This document shows, piece after piece, positions 1-9,301 of a stretch of DNA of 56,550 nucleotides. The stretch is taken from NCBI GenBank assembly GCA_948847595.1, contig CAQOGY010000020.1, positions 1 through 56,550 on the forward strand, given 5' to 3'. Numbering within the stretch: the stretch's first letter is position 1; each line of letters starts with the position of its first letter. Below the pieces are notes generated by a model. The model was not told the DNA's origin. It saw only the letters and a program-made list of their open reading frames with translations, and searched no databases. The position numbers and the translations under genes are program-made. Origin of the DNA: an uncultured Bacteroides sp. (GTDB taxonomy: Bacteria; Bacteroidota; Bacteroidia; Bacteroidales; Bacteroidaceae).

Positions 1-404
1 AAAATATTTGTCACAACTTTTACAGGAAAATAATTTTTAATGCGTCTGCCCTGCTGCATAAACTATTATAATTCAGTGCACTGGAAATCTTTATATAGTA
101 CACTGGAAATTCTTAAGTACCACAATAGGATTATGGTGCATTACCGTATCTCTAATTAGTTAATTTATTAAACTCAACAGTAATAGGGTGAGTGTATCAT
201 TCAATCGGTGTTAGTTTTGAATTAAATGATAGTCGGCAAAAAGTCATCCCCATTTGGAGACAAAGATATAGTTACGATTGATACTTTTACTACAGCATTA
301 ACGTAGTGAGGGTGATTTCATGAATAACAAATGAAAAAACTCTCACAATACCATTGTGATTATAGTTCGGATAATAAGCAAGAAAATAATAGAAAGATAA
401 AAAA
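1..404. other. Gene-free stretch downstream of the hybrid regulator
   Basis: I see no credible reading frame here. The stretch is AT-rich and contains one short direct repeat (75-110). It lies past the 3' end of the minus-strand regulator, so it may hold that gene's transcript end and the upstream region of a gene to the left of the window. I find no strong hairpin followed by a T-run. Confidence 0.5.
75..110. repeat. Two direct repeats, 22-bp period, possible operator
   Basis: AGTGCACTGGAAAT at 75-88 and AGTACACTGGAAAT at 97-110 differ at one base and are spaced 22 bp start to start, about two helical turns. AraC-type regulators often bind such paired direct repeats, and the adjacent gene encodes an AraC-type DNA-binding domain. 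That link is inference only; no promoter box is visible beside it. Confidence 0.3.
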
Positions 405-3400
405 TTATTTTTTGTTCTTTTCTCTATATTGACTAGGTGTCATTTGGAATTCTTCTTTAAAGTGTGAATTGAAATATTTTAGGGTGTTGAAACCTACCAT
501 ATCAGAGATCTCATTTATGTTATATTGACTATTGATGAGTAATTGTGCTGCCCTTTTTAAGCGGATCGACCGGATAAATTGAAGAGGCGTTAAATCGACT
601 ATCGATTGCAACTTCCGGTTTAAATGAGTTTTACTCAATCCCAGGTCTTTACTTAAATCCTCAATCGAATACTCCGGATTATCAATGTTTTCTTCAACAA
701 ATTTCAACGCTTTCTTGACTAGTTCTTCATCCAAAGAGGTAGTGGTTATACTGCTAGGAGTAATTTCGATCGTCTTATGAAATAACTTTTGCCTGTTTTC
801 CTGTTGCTCTATTAGTTTTTTTATCCGCACGCATAATAACTCAAAACTGAACGGTTTGGAGATATACGAATCGGCACCGGCCTCGTAACCCTCCATTTTG
901 GCTTCGTCGGAAGTTCGGGCGGTAAGCAGGATAAAAGGAATATGAGAAGTTTGAATATGGGTCTTAACGCGTTGGCACAATTCAATTCCGTCCATTTTGG
1001 GCATCATTAAATCCGAAATAATCAAATCCGGATATTCCGAGAATATCAATTTCTCGGCCTGATCGCCATCGGTGGCCTCCATTACACAATAACTTTCGCT
1101 GAGTTGCTCGATTAGGTAATTGCGAAATTCTTCGTTATCCTCAACCACCAGGATTGACTTTCTACTGTCTTTTTCTTTTGTGTCAGGTATAATCTCGTTT
1201 ATAATCTCTTTTTCTTCAGGTTTGCTCTCACTGCTTTTTGGCAGGTCTATCGGTATATAAACTGTAAAAGTGCTACCGATGTTGATCTGGCTGTCCACTG
1301 TGATATCACCGTTGTGCAATTTAACGTATTCTTTAACCAGATGCAGACCGATGCCGCTTCCGACCGGCGTATGCTCCTCCTTTATCTGATAGAAACGTTC
1401 GAAGATATGAGGCAGATCTTTTTCATCGATGCCACATCCGGTATCACTTACTTCTATCCTGATGCATTCTTTGTCATTTCTGTCAATTTTATCCACCGTA
1501 AGCTGTATATGTCCGTTTTGAGGAGTGAATTTGAATGCGTTAGACAGTAAATTATTAATGATTTTATACATCATGTCATGATCGTAATTGATCAGGAGAT
1601 AATCAACAGATGTTTCTATTGTGAAATGAATGTTTTTAATTACAGATAATTCATTGAATTGTAGGTATATACTTCTTGTTAATTGTGTGATATTTCCTGG
1701 CTTAAATAAGACTTTTTCTCCTTTCATTTCCAACTTCCTGAAATCAAGAAGCTGATTAACTAAACTGAGCAGTAGATTTGCATTTTGATAGATGGAATCT
1801 AACTTTTTCTTTAGTATTAAATTATCTTGCTGCTTTATTAACGTTTCAAGAGGGGTTAATATTAATGTTAAAGGAGTGCGGAACTCATGGCTGATGTTAG
1901 TGAAAAACTGGAACTTCATTAGATCCAGTTTTACTTTTTGTTCCTGCTCATACGCCTCTTTTTCCTTGAGTGACTTTTTTTGTGCCCGACGTTGTTGTAG
2001 TTTTAAGATGTAGAAAATGATGCCTATAATCAATATGGCATATATAATGATAGCATAAGTGGTTGCCCAGAACGGGGGAGTAATTATAATGGTTATTTCG
2101 CAGGGTGCGTCTCCCCATATTTTATCATTGTTGGCGGTGTATACAATAAGGCTATATTTCCCGGGTTGTAGTCCTGTATAGGTTATCTTACCCAATCCAT
2201 CTCCCGAAATTTCATTCCAATTTTCATTAAAATTCTTGAGCATATATTTATAGTATGTCTGCGATGGATTGACATAATTCAGGCCTGCAACCTCGAATGT
2301 AATGAAATTCTGATTGTATTTGAGGGTTATTTGCTTGGTTTTATCGATGGCTTCTTTTAATATTACTTTTCCATCGTACTTTTCTCCTTCTTTTATCAAA
2401 GAATTGAATATCCTGAATGCTGTTAATACAGGTTTGTTTTTGCTATTGTTGTAGATGATTTTATTGGGATCGAAATAATTAAATCCGTGTGCTCCTCCAA
2501 AATATAATGTGCCGTCTTTTGTTTTAAGAGCCGAATGGTCGTAGAATTTCCCCCATTGCAGTCCATCCGAAATCCCGAAGTTTACAATTGAAAAACGAAG
2601 GGTGTCATTGGATAAAATGGGGACGATTTTGCAAATTCCGTTCAGTGTTGAAGCCCATATTGTTCCTTTGTCATCTTCAAGCATAGAAGCTACTTCATTG
2701 TTTGGCAACCCTTCGTCGATGGTGAGTTTATACAACTTGGTCTTGTCCCAAATTCTTATTCCATCTTCGGTAGCAAACCATTCGAGTCCCCGGGCATCTT
2801 TTAATGTCCCGAAATATTTAATGCCTTGTTCGAACTTCGGGTTGTCAGCTCCGGGAACATATAAACTGTCTCGTTTTGTATTGTAATAGTAGATACCTTT
2901 GTCTCCTAGTGCTGCAAATGTTTCATCATTAATCGGATAGAGGTGATAGATTAGAGTATAGTCCTTTATTTCCGGATATTTATCGGCTAACATGAATATC
3001 ATTTTTCCCGTGACTGGGTCGAATTGCCCTACACCACCTGTTACACTGACCCAGAATCGTCCGTCTGTATCTTCATAAATACATCTTGATACATTCTGGT
3101 TCGGATCCTTTTCCAGATTTACCGATGACCTGATGTATTGTCTGATTTGTTTTCCTTCCATGCAGAAGAAGCCACCCAGATAAGTTCCTACCCATGTTCT
3201 GCCGTTACGATCTTGGCTAATGGAGAGACAAAGGTCATTGATCCGGTCTTTAAACAATCGTTCAACTTTTTTTGATTCCGGGTAGAAACGATATAAACCA
3301 TCTCCAGTACCAATTAAAACGGTACCGTCTTCTTCTTCCAGAAAGCAGCGTATGGTTTCGTTGGTGATTTGTGTACCGGTGTTGATGGTTTGAATTAGCT

Positions 3401-4427
3401 GAAACTTTTGCATACTGGGATGATAGTAACATAATCCCTGAAAAAGCGTCCCTATCCATATACCATCATTGGGATCTACAAAAAGGGTGTAAATGTCATT
3501 GTCCTGTATGCCTCCGTTTATAAGACTCATGCCTGGCAAGTGAGTTACTTCGAATGTTTGGCCGTCAATATGCCTTAATCCGGATTTTGAAGTTCCCACC
3601 CATACATTTCCTTCGTTATCCATGTCCATACAGGTGAAAAAATTGGATATACCTTTGATGGTGACGATTTCTTTCCACTCTCTGTTTATCCTGTGGTGGA
3701 AGTAGACCGCATTGTTATACATCAACCAAATGTTCCCCACAGAATCGGGATGAATATAAATTCTATCGGTAAAGTCGCTTATAATGTTCAGAAAACGGGT
3801 TTCTTGAAAAATGAACTCGCGGGAGGTATGGTCCCAACAACGTATCAAACCACTGCTATATACAATCCAGCAAAGGTTTTTGTACTGAGTCAGTTCCAAC
3901 GGGATTCCGTATTGTTTGGTGAAATCACTCTGACCGTCTTCTATAGTAATAAGTTTGTTGTGGGTTGTATCGTAAAAGGTAAATGTATTATCATCTGTCA
4001 GAAACCAGTAGTTTTTGGAGTCGTCAATGAAAAGGTTCTTTAAATGTTTGGTAATGCCCATTGTGGCTAATTCTTCTGATATATCGTAGTCGAATTTATT
4101 GGTATTCAGGTCAAGAAGCAACAGATAGCCGAGTTCTTTCATCCATATTCTTCCTTGATTGTCGTAATATTCTTTGGTAGGGCGGTTATAACTCCACACA
4201 TACTTTTGTTTTTTATCATAATGAAAGTATTCAAAGGTCGCCCCATTATAAATGTTCATTATGGAAGCGGTTCTGACAGCAATACGCCCGTCGGGAGTGA
4301 TGCTTAGGCCACGTATCTGATTATCGGACAGACCGTCAACAGTATCTATCAGGCGGAATTTATATTGATTGATAGCAAAACTGCTTATACTTAAAAAAAG
4401 TACTAAGATAGATGTCAGAAATCTCAT
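405..4427 (-). CDS. Hybrid two-component system sensor/regulator (HTCS)
   Basis: This is a single-chain sensor kinase and transcription factor that, in Bacteroides, senses a glycan breakdown product in the periplasm and switches on the neighbouring polysaccharide-utilisation genes. The order is a signal peptide, about 14 two-component-regulator propeller repeats (roughly residues 25-690), a Y_Y_Y domain (about 700-780), one membrane helix (about 786-806), a HisKA domain with phospho-acceptor His847 in ISHEFRTPL, a HATPase domain with GSGIGLHLV, a receiver with phospho-acceptor Asp1139 in SDLMMPKMDG, and a C-terminal AraC-type HTH ending near 1338. At 1340 residues it has the normal HTCS length and looks intact. 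It is divergent from the GH97 gene across 291 bp, which fits control of the enzyme cluster at 4.7-15.1 kb. The ligand cannot be read from sequence. Confidence 0.96.
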   Translation of the reverse strand: MRFLTSILVLFLSISSFAINQYKFRLIDTVDGLSDNQIRGLSITPDGRIAVRTASIMNIYNGATFEYFHYDKKQKYVWSYNRPTKEYYDNQGRIWMKELGYLLLLDLNTNKFDYDISEELATMGITKHLKNLFIDDSKNYWFLTDDNTFTFYDTTHNKLITIEDGQSDFTKQYGIPLELTQYKNLCWIVYSSGLIRCWDHTSREFIFQETRFLNIISDFTDRIYIHPDSVGNIWLMYNNAVYFHHRINREWKEIVTIKGISNFFTCMDMDNEGNVWVGTSKSGLRHIDGQTFEVTHLPGMSLINGGIQDNDIYTLFVDPNDGIWIGTLFQGLCYYHPSMQKFQLIQTINTGTQITNETIRCFLEEEDGTVLIGTGDGLYRFYPESKKVERLFKDRINDLCLSISQDRNGRTWVGTYLGGFFCMEGKQIRQYIRSSVNLEKDPNQNVSRCIYEDTDGRFWVSVTGGVGQFDPVTGKMIFMLADKYPEIKDYTLIYHLYPINDETFAALGDKGIYYYNTKRDSLYVPGADNPKFEQGIKYFGTLKDARGLEWFATEDGIRIWDKTKLYKLTIDEGLPNNEVASMLEDDKGTIWASTLNGICKIVPILSNDTLRFSIVNFGISDGLQWGKFYDHSALKTKDGTLYFGGAHGFNYFDPNKIIYNNSKNKPVLTAFRIFNSLIKEGEKYDGKVILKEAIDKTKQITLKYNQNFITFEVAGLNYVNPSQTYYKYMLKNFNENWNEISGDGLGKITYTGLQPGKYSLIVYTANNDKIWGDAPCEITIIITPPFWATTYAIIIYAILIIGIIFYILKLQQRRAQKKSLKEKEAYEQEQKVKLDLMKFQFFTNISHEFRTPLTLILTPLETLIKQQDNLILKKKLDSIYQNANLLLSLVNQLLDFRKLEMKGEKVLFKPGNITQLTRSIYLQFNELSVIKNIHFTIETSVDYLLINYDHDMMYKIINNLLSNAFKFTPQNGHIQLTVDKIDRNDKECIRIEVSDTGCGIDEKDLPHIFERFYQIKEEHTPVGSGIGLHLVKEYVKLHNGDITVDSQINIGSTFTVYIPIDLPKSSESKPEEKEIINEIIPDTKEKDSRKSILVVEDNEEFRNYLIEQLSESYCVMEATDGDQAEKLIFSEYPDLIISDLMMPKMDGIELCQRVKTHIQTSHIPFILLTARTSDEAKMEGYEAGADSYISKPFSFELLCVRIKKLIEQQENRQKLFHKTIEITPSSITTTSLDEELVKKALKFVEENIDNPEYSIEDLSKDLGLSKTHLNRKLQSIVDLTPLQFIRSIRLKRAAQLLINSQYNINEISDMVGFNTLKYFNSHFKEEFQMTPSQYREKNKK

Positions 4428-4718
4428 TATTAATAGGAATTGGTTTTTCTCCTACAAAGAAAACAAAAAAAACGGTATATTCATAGTACTCATCGTTTCA
4501 TGGGGTAGTACAATTTGAACCATTTTCGGACAAGATGCACTATTATTTATCGAATCGACCAGCTTATGATTCTATATGGCGTAGGATAGACTTTTGTTTA
4601 TCTGTATCTTTGTAGGCGGAGATGTGTTGGACTCAAATGTCCCGAAGGGGCGGAAAGGGTATCCTAATGTCTTTCCCAAATCATATATTGTTTTAATCGT
4701 TAAATCTGGAGATAATTT
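4428..4718. promoter_or_regulatory. Divergent promoter region, HTCS / hydrolase cluster
   Basis: This 291-bp gap separates the divergent regulator and GH97 genes. On the plus strand TATCTTTG at 4605-4612 matches the Bacteroides -7 box TAnnTTTG. No TTTG lies at the expected 19-21 bp upstream (the only nearby one, 4593-4596, is 8 bp away), as expected for a promoter that needs an activator. The TSS would leave an untranslated leader of about 100 nt before 4719. AGTACAATTTGAA near 4506 loosely resembles the repeats at 75-110, but too weakly to call a site. Confidence 0.45.
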
Positions 4719-6590
4719 ATGAAATTAAAAACAAGAATTTATTTATTGTACTCTTTTCTTATTATCGGGCTTCCGCTGTCGGCAGTAAATAACACTACTT
4801 CACCTGATAAAAAATTAAATGTAAACCTGCACAATGGTGAAAGTGGGAGACCTTATTTCTCTGTCGACTGTAATGGAAAGGAGATCTTTCCTCAAATTAA
4901 ATTAGGGATAGAAACCGACGTACAGAACTTTTCGGGTAACCTGAAACTGATGTCCGTATCGGACACCCGACTGCACAGAGACGACTATATAATGTTGACA
5001 GGCAAACGAAGGCATTGTACAAACACGGGCAACGAAAGGACGTACCGCTTTGCCAACGATAAACATCATATATTGGAGGTGACATTGCGGGTGTATAACG
5101 ATGGAATAGCTTTCAGGTACGGTATCAAAGCTATTTCGAGCGACGAACATATAATAGGCGAATCTACCATTTACCGCATGGAGGATGGTGTTAAGCGTTG
5201 GATGCAGAAATATGTAGTTGGTAATGAAGGATTTTATCCCCTGGCCGAGGAGCACACAAATGGTAAATGGGGATATCCTGCTTTAGTAGAGTTTCCCGAG
5301 TCGGCCTTTGTACTGCTTACGGAGGCTAATATGCTGCGCGATAATTGTGGCTCGTATCTGGATAATACAGCGAACGGCAACGAATACCGGGTACAACTGG
5401 CAGATGAGAAACTCTCATTCAAAGAGAAATGGATGTCGCCTTGGCGTGTGTTGATGATAGGTTCGTTATCTGCTATTGTGGAATCGACTTTGGTTACCGA
5501 CCTCTCTGACCCTTGCAAGATGAGCGATACGGACTGGATTAAGCCAGGAGTTGTTTCGTGGATATATTGGGCATACAATCGTAGTTCGAATGATTATAAG
5601 ATTGTGAAAGAGTATATTGATTTGGCTGCCGAAATGGGATGGTCTTACGATTTGATCGATTGGCAATGGGATGGGATGAGCAATGGCGGCAATGTAGAAG
5701 ATGCTGTGAAGTATGCTCTTGACAGGGGCATTAAGCCGATGCTTTGGTACAATTCGAGTACGGCGTGGTGCTCTGCCGGAAGCGGACCGCTTTATCGCTT
5801 GAATAAGAAGGAAGACAGGGAGAAAGAATATGCCTGGCTCAATAAAATAGGTGTAGCGGGTATTAAGATCGATTTCTTTCCTGAAGACAAGGTTTCTGCC
5901 ATGAACTATTACATTGACTTGCTTGAGGATGCGGCTAAGTATAAATTGATGCTAAATTTTCATGGTTCTACCATTCCGCGCGGCTGGCAAAGAACGTACC
6001 CGCACATGATGACGATGGAGGCTGTGTATGGTGCCGAGTGGTATAATAATAATGATAAGCTTACCAGTCGCGCAGCATGTCATAATGCCACTCTTCCCTT
6101 TACTAGAAATGTTATCGGCTCGATGGATTATACACCCGGAACATTCTCGGACTCGCAGCATCCGCATATCACATCGCACGGGCACGAATTGGCACTGACA
6201 GTGATTTTCGAATCGGCACTACAACACATGCCTGATCGTCCTTCGACTTATTATTCTCTTCCACTTGCGGTGAAGTCGTTCCTGTCGGCATTACCTGCTG
6301 CTTGGGATGATACGAAGCTGTTGGGAGGTTATCCTGGCGAGGAGATAGTGATTGCCCGCAAAAAGGGGAAAATCTGGTACATAGCTGGCATAAACGGGAC
6401 CGACCGGGAGAAGACGCTCTCTTTCAGTCTGAAAGATCTCCAATATCTGGGTAAGCGTGTGACTGTCATAAAGGATGGTGCTGACGACAGGACTTTCTGC
6501 GTGGAAGAGAATATCAAATTGACACGCGGTAACCTGCAAATGACTATTGATTGCCTTCCACGCGGTGGTTTTGTTGCGGTGGTAGAGTAA
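4719..6590 (+). CDS. GH97 family glycoside hydrolase (retaining type, alpha-galactosidase-like)
   Basis: Members of GH97 remove alpha-linked glucose or galactose in the periplasm. The 623-residue protein begins with a signal peptide (cleavage near residue 22), then a beta-sandwich N-terminal domain (about 30-270), a TIM barrel (about 275-540) and a C-terminal beta domain. GIKIDFF places an Asp (Asp385) where retaining members have their nucleophile, and MTMEAVYGAE supplies a candidate acid/base Glu434. Inverting SusB-like alpha-glucosidases lack that Asp, so I favour the retaining, alpha-galactosidase-type branch. It is the first gene of the cluster and is followed by the lyase/GH43 fusion after 44 bp. 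Substrate is inferred from family only. Confidence 0.9.
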   Translation: MKLKTRIYLLYSFLIIGLPLSAVNNTTSPDKKLNVNLHNGESGRPYFSVDCNGKEIFPQIKLGIETDVQNFSGNLKLMSVSDTRLHRDDYIMLTGKRRHCTNTGNERTYRFANDKHHILEVTLRVYNDGIAFRYGIKAISSDEHIIGESTIYRMEDGVKRWMQKYVVGNEGFYPLAEEHTNGKWGYPALVEFPESAFVLLTEANMLRDNCGSYLDNTANGNEYRVQLADEKLSFKEKWMSPWRVLMIGSLSAIVESTLVTDLSDPCKMSDTDWIKPGVVSWIYWAYNRSSNDYKIVKEYIDLAAEMGWSYDLIDWQWDGMSNGGNVEDAVKYALDRGIKPMLWYNSSTAWCSAGSGPLYRLNKKEDREKEYAWLNKIGVAGIKIDFFPEDKVSAMNYYIDLLEDAAKYKLMLNFHGSTIPRGWQRTYPHMMTMEAVYGAEWYNNNDKLTSRAACHNATLPFTRNVIGSMDYTPGTFSDSQHPHITSHGHELALTVIFESALQHMPDRPSTYYSLPLAVKSFLSALPAAWDDTKLLGGYPGEEIVIARKKGKIWYIAGINGTDREKTLSFSLKDLQYLGKRVTVIKDGADDRTFCVEENIKLTRGNLQMTIDCLPRGGFVAVVE

Positions 6591-6634
6591 ACCACCAGTG
6601 TATAAATGATTCTTTTATTAAACTTTTCATTGGT

Positions 6635-9244
6635 ATGAAATTAAGAAAAATATGGTTATTTTGTAATCTGGTATGTATTATTCCCGGTGTTTTTGCCCAG
6701 CAGTTTATTCATCCGGGAGTGCTTCACTCCAAGAAATCTTTGGAACGGATAAAACGTTTAGTTGATCACAAAGTCCAACCGGCTTATGGTTCGTATGAGA
6801 TTCTCATAAAACTACCGGAAGCTAGTGCCGATTATCAGATGAAAGGACCTTTCGAAATAATAAGTCGAGATGGAAAGTACAGTTATACTAAAAGTCCCAG
6901 TGAACATGATTTTAATTCCGCCTATTACAATGCCCTTCTTTGGCAGATAACCGGGAATAAAGCCCATGCGGATAAATCAATGGAAATTATAAGGGCTTAT
7001 GCCCGTACCATCCGGCATATATCACCTACTAATGATGCTCCGCTTTGTGCAGCATTACAGGGTTTTATATTGGTTAATGTGGCGGAAATTATGCGTTACA
7101 CTTATACGGAAACTCATTATCCGAATGGTTGGAGTGCGAAGGATACAGAGTGTGTAGAGGCCATGTTTCAAAATGTGTTTCAGCCGGTTTTAAGTAAATT
7201 CTTTCAAACCGCTGCCTATACCAATGGCAATTGGGGAGCTGCGGCAGCTAAGGCACAACTTTCTTTCGGGATATTTTTGAATGATCGTAAACTCTATGAA
7301 GATGCTATTGACTTCTTTTATCATGGAAATGATAACGGAAGTCTGCCTAACTATATTGCTGAAAGCGGGCAATCGCAAGAGGCCGGTCGTGACCAACAGC
7401 ATGCAATGCTTGGTGTAAGCTGTCTTGCCGATATGGCGGAGGTCGCTTGGACACAAGGTGACGACCTGTATGGCGCATTGGATAATCGTATTATGAAAGG
7501 ATATGAATATATTGCCAAATCCAATCTGGGATACGATGTTCCCTTTGTTAAGTGGAAAGATATAACCGGAAAATATTCCCATCTTTCTACCTTTGGAAAA
7601 GGAGGTATGGGGCGTTTTCGCTCGGTCTTTGAAATAGCTTATAATCATTATGTAGTACGAAAAGGGTTGGAAATGCCCTATACAAAGATCGTTTTGGGGC
7701 TTGTGCGTCCTGAAGGACCGGGGGTTGCGTGTGACAATACAGGTTTCGGCAGCCTGCTTTATTATGAGGGTGATGACTTGAATGCCGGAAAAGTAAATCA
7801 GTCTTGCCAGATGGCGCAAGACCGGAACTTTAACCCCATTATTCCGGATAATGTGGCCGATCCTTCTATCTCTAAATTCGGAGATACCTATTATCTGTAC
7901 GGAACAACAGACATTGACAAGGGGTTGGAGCAAATGGGGCCTCCTGTTGTATGGAAATCGAAGGATTTTGTAAACTGGAGTTTCGAGGGGACTATATTAC
8001 CGGAAATTGAGTGGAACAAACCTTATCTTTACACCAATAAAGATGGGATTAAGAAGTATGGATATTTCAGGTATTGGGCGCCAGGCCGGGCCGTAAAGAA
8101 AGGTGACCTCTATTATCTGTTCCCGACCATCGTTTCGCCCGACGGAACATGCCCGATATATACATTAGTTTCGGAATCGCCGGAAGGTCCTTTCCGCTTT
8201 CAGAATGGCGATGGTCTTTTCTGGGGAGAGATACCTGCCGGAAAGGTAGCTAGTCGGCCTTTGTTGCCTGATATTGACGGGGAACCTTTTACAGATGATG
8301 ATGGGAAAAACTATATGTACTGGCGGAGGTGGAAAGCGGCACAAGTAAGCAGCGATTTCTCACGGGTCGAGGGAGAAATACAGACTCTTCCCACCAAAAG
8401 GAGAGCTTATTCCGAAGGGCCTACGCTCTTTAAAAGGAATAACATCTATTATTACGTTTACACCCAAGGGGGCGATCAGAACTACCGTAATGCCTATATG
8501 ATAAGCAAAGAAGGACCTCTCACTGGCTTTCAGCCTCCGGTAGGCGAAGATGTTTTTATTTACTCTTCGCTTGAGAATGGAGTATGGGGGCCCGGTCATG
8601 GAAATGTCTTCTACGATGAAGATTCTCAAACGTATATATTTACCTATCTGGAATTCGGCGAAGGCAGCACCACCCGACAAGTATTTGCCGATAAAATGGA
8701 ATTCAATGCGGATGGTACGATAAAGACGATTATTCCCGGGTTTAAAGGAGTCGGATTTTTGAATAACGTGCCCGACACGCGGGTCAATCTGGCTCAAAGA
8801 GCAAAGGTGACCGCATCAAGCCACAAGAAACCGAAGGTTTCCTCTAAAAAGGTTTACACCAATTTTGATGCTCCGGAACTGGATGAAGCTTTTGCCGTGA
8901 CTGCAACCCGAGAGTTTACCTATCAACCGGAAAACGCAACAGACGGATCGAACGGTACCCGTTGGATGGCTTCGTGCAATGACAAGTTACCTTGTCTTAC
9001 ACTTGACTTCGGAGAGATTAAAAAGGTTGGGAAGTGTGAAATGTATTTCAACTTTCCTGCGTTCGGACATGCGTGGATACTCGAAAAATCGTCGGATGGT
9101 AAAGGATGGGAAGTATGCGCCATGCAGAATGAAGCAGTGGCTCGTTCGCCGCACGTTGCCAATGAGATAGGCGAGGCAAGATACTTGAGATTGAAAATAA
9201 TTCAGGGTAGCCCCGGACTCTGGGAAATAAAGATATATGAATAA
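6635..9244 (+). CDS. Alginate-lyase-like / GH43-like / discoidin-domain fusion enzyme
   Basis: Numbered from the ATG at 6635, chosen because MKLRKIWLF...VFAQQ is a typical signal peptide; an ATG 84 bp upstream lies in frame but overlaps the end of the GH97 gene. Residues about 20-390 resemble the helical (alpha/alpha toroid) alginate-lyase-like family, with NGNWGAAAAKAQ and ESGQSQEAGRDQQH as the likely catalytic region. Residues about 399-700 form a five-bladed propeller of GH43 type: NVADPSI (base Asp), DGEPFTDDDG (second Asp) and YSEGPTLF (acid Glu). Residues about 715-869 are an F5/8 type C domain of the carbohydrate-binding kind. A lyase-like and a hydrolase domain in one chain would let one protein attack a uronic-acid-bearing glycan at two linkages. 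Activity of either half is unproven. Confidence 0.82.
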   Translation: MKLRKIWLFCNLVCIIPGVFAQQFIHPGVLHSKKSLERIKRLVDHKVQPAYGSYEILIKLPEASADYQMKGPFEIISRDGKYSYTKSPSEHDFNSAYYNALLWQITGNKAHADKSMEIIRAYARTIRHISPTNDAPLCAALQGFILVNVAEIMRYTYTETHYPNGWSAKDTECVEAMFQNVFQPVLSKFFQTAAYTNGNWGAAAAKAQLSFGIFLNDRKLYEDAIDFFYHGNDNGSLPNYIAESGQSQEAGRDQQHAMLGVSCLADMAEVAWTQGDDLYGALDNRIMKGYEYIAKSNLGYDVPFVKWKDITGKYSHLSTFGKGGMGRFRSVFEIAYNHYVVRKGLEMPYTKIVLGLVRPEGPGVACDNTGFGSLLYYEGDDLNAGKVNQSCQMAQDRNFNPIIPDNVADPSISKFGDTYYLYGTTDIDKGLEQMGPPVVWKSKDFVNWSFEGTILPEIEWNKPYLYTNKDGIKKYGYFRYWAPGRAVKKGDLYYLFPTIVSPDGTCPIYTLVSESPEGPFRFQNGDGLFWGEIPAGKVASRPLLPDIDGEPFTDDDGKNYMYWRRWKAAQVSSDFSRVEGEIQTLPTKRRAYSEGPTLFKRNNIYYYVYTQGGDQNYRNAYMISKEGPLTGFQPPVGEDVFIYSSLENGVWGPGHGNVFYDEDSQTYIFTYLEFGEGSTTRQVFADKMEFNADGTIKTIIPGFKGVGFLNNVPDTRVNLAQRAKVTASSHKKPKVSSKKVYTNFDAPELDEAFAVTATREFTYQPENATDGSNGTRWMASCNDKLPCLTLDFGEIKKVGKCEMYFNFPAFGHAWILEKSSDGKGWEVCAMQNEAVARSPHVANEIGEARYLRLKIIQGSPGLWEIKIYE

Positions 9245-9301
9245 AACTATTTGTAGTATGAGAAATGGAACATATCCTTTCAATAAAACAGTGATATACG
9301 T

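Noticed and set aside
4593..4612. A full constitutive promoter before the GH97 gene
   Set aside because: The -7 box is good, but the TTTG is only 8 bp away, so the pair does not form a consensus promoter.
6551..6634. Longer N-terminus for the lyase/GH43 fusion
   Set aside because: The extra 28 residues overlap the GH97 gene and precede a perfect signal peptide at 6635.
7190..7933. 247-codon open frame on the minus strand
   Set aside because: It lies entirely inside the lyase/GH43 gene on the other strand and has no recognisable domain; it is a shadow of that gene.
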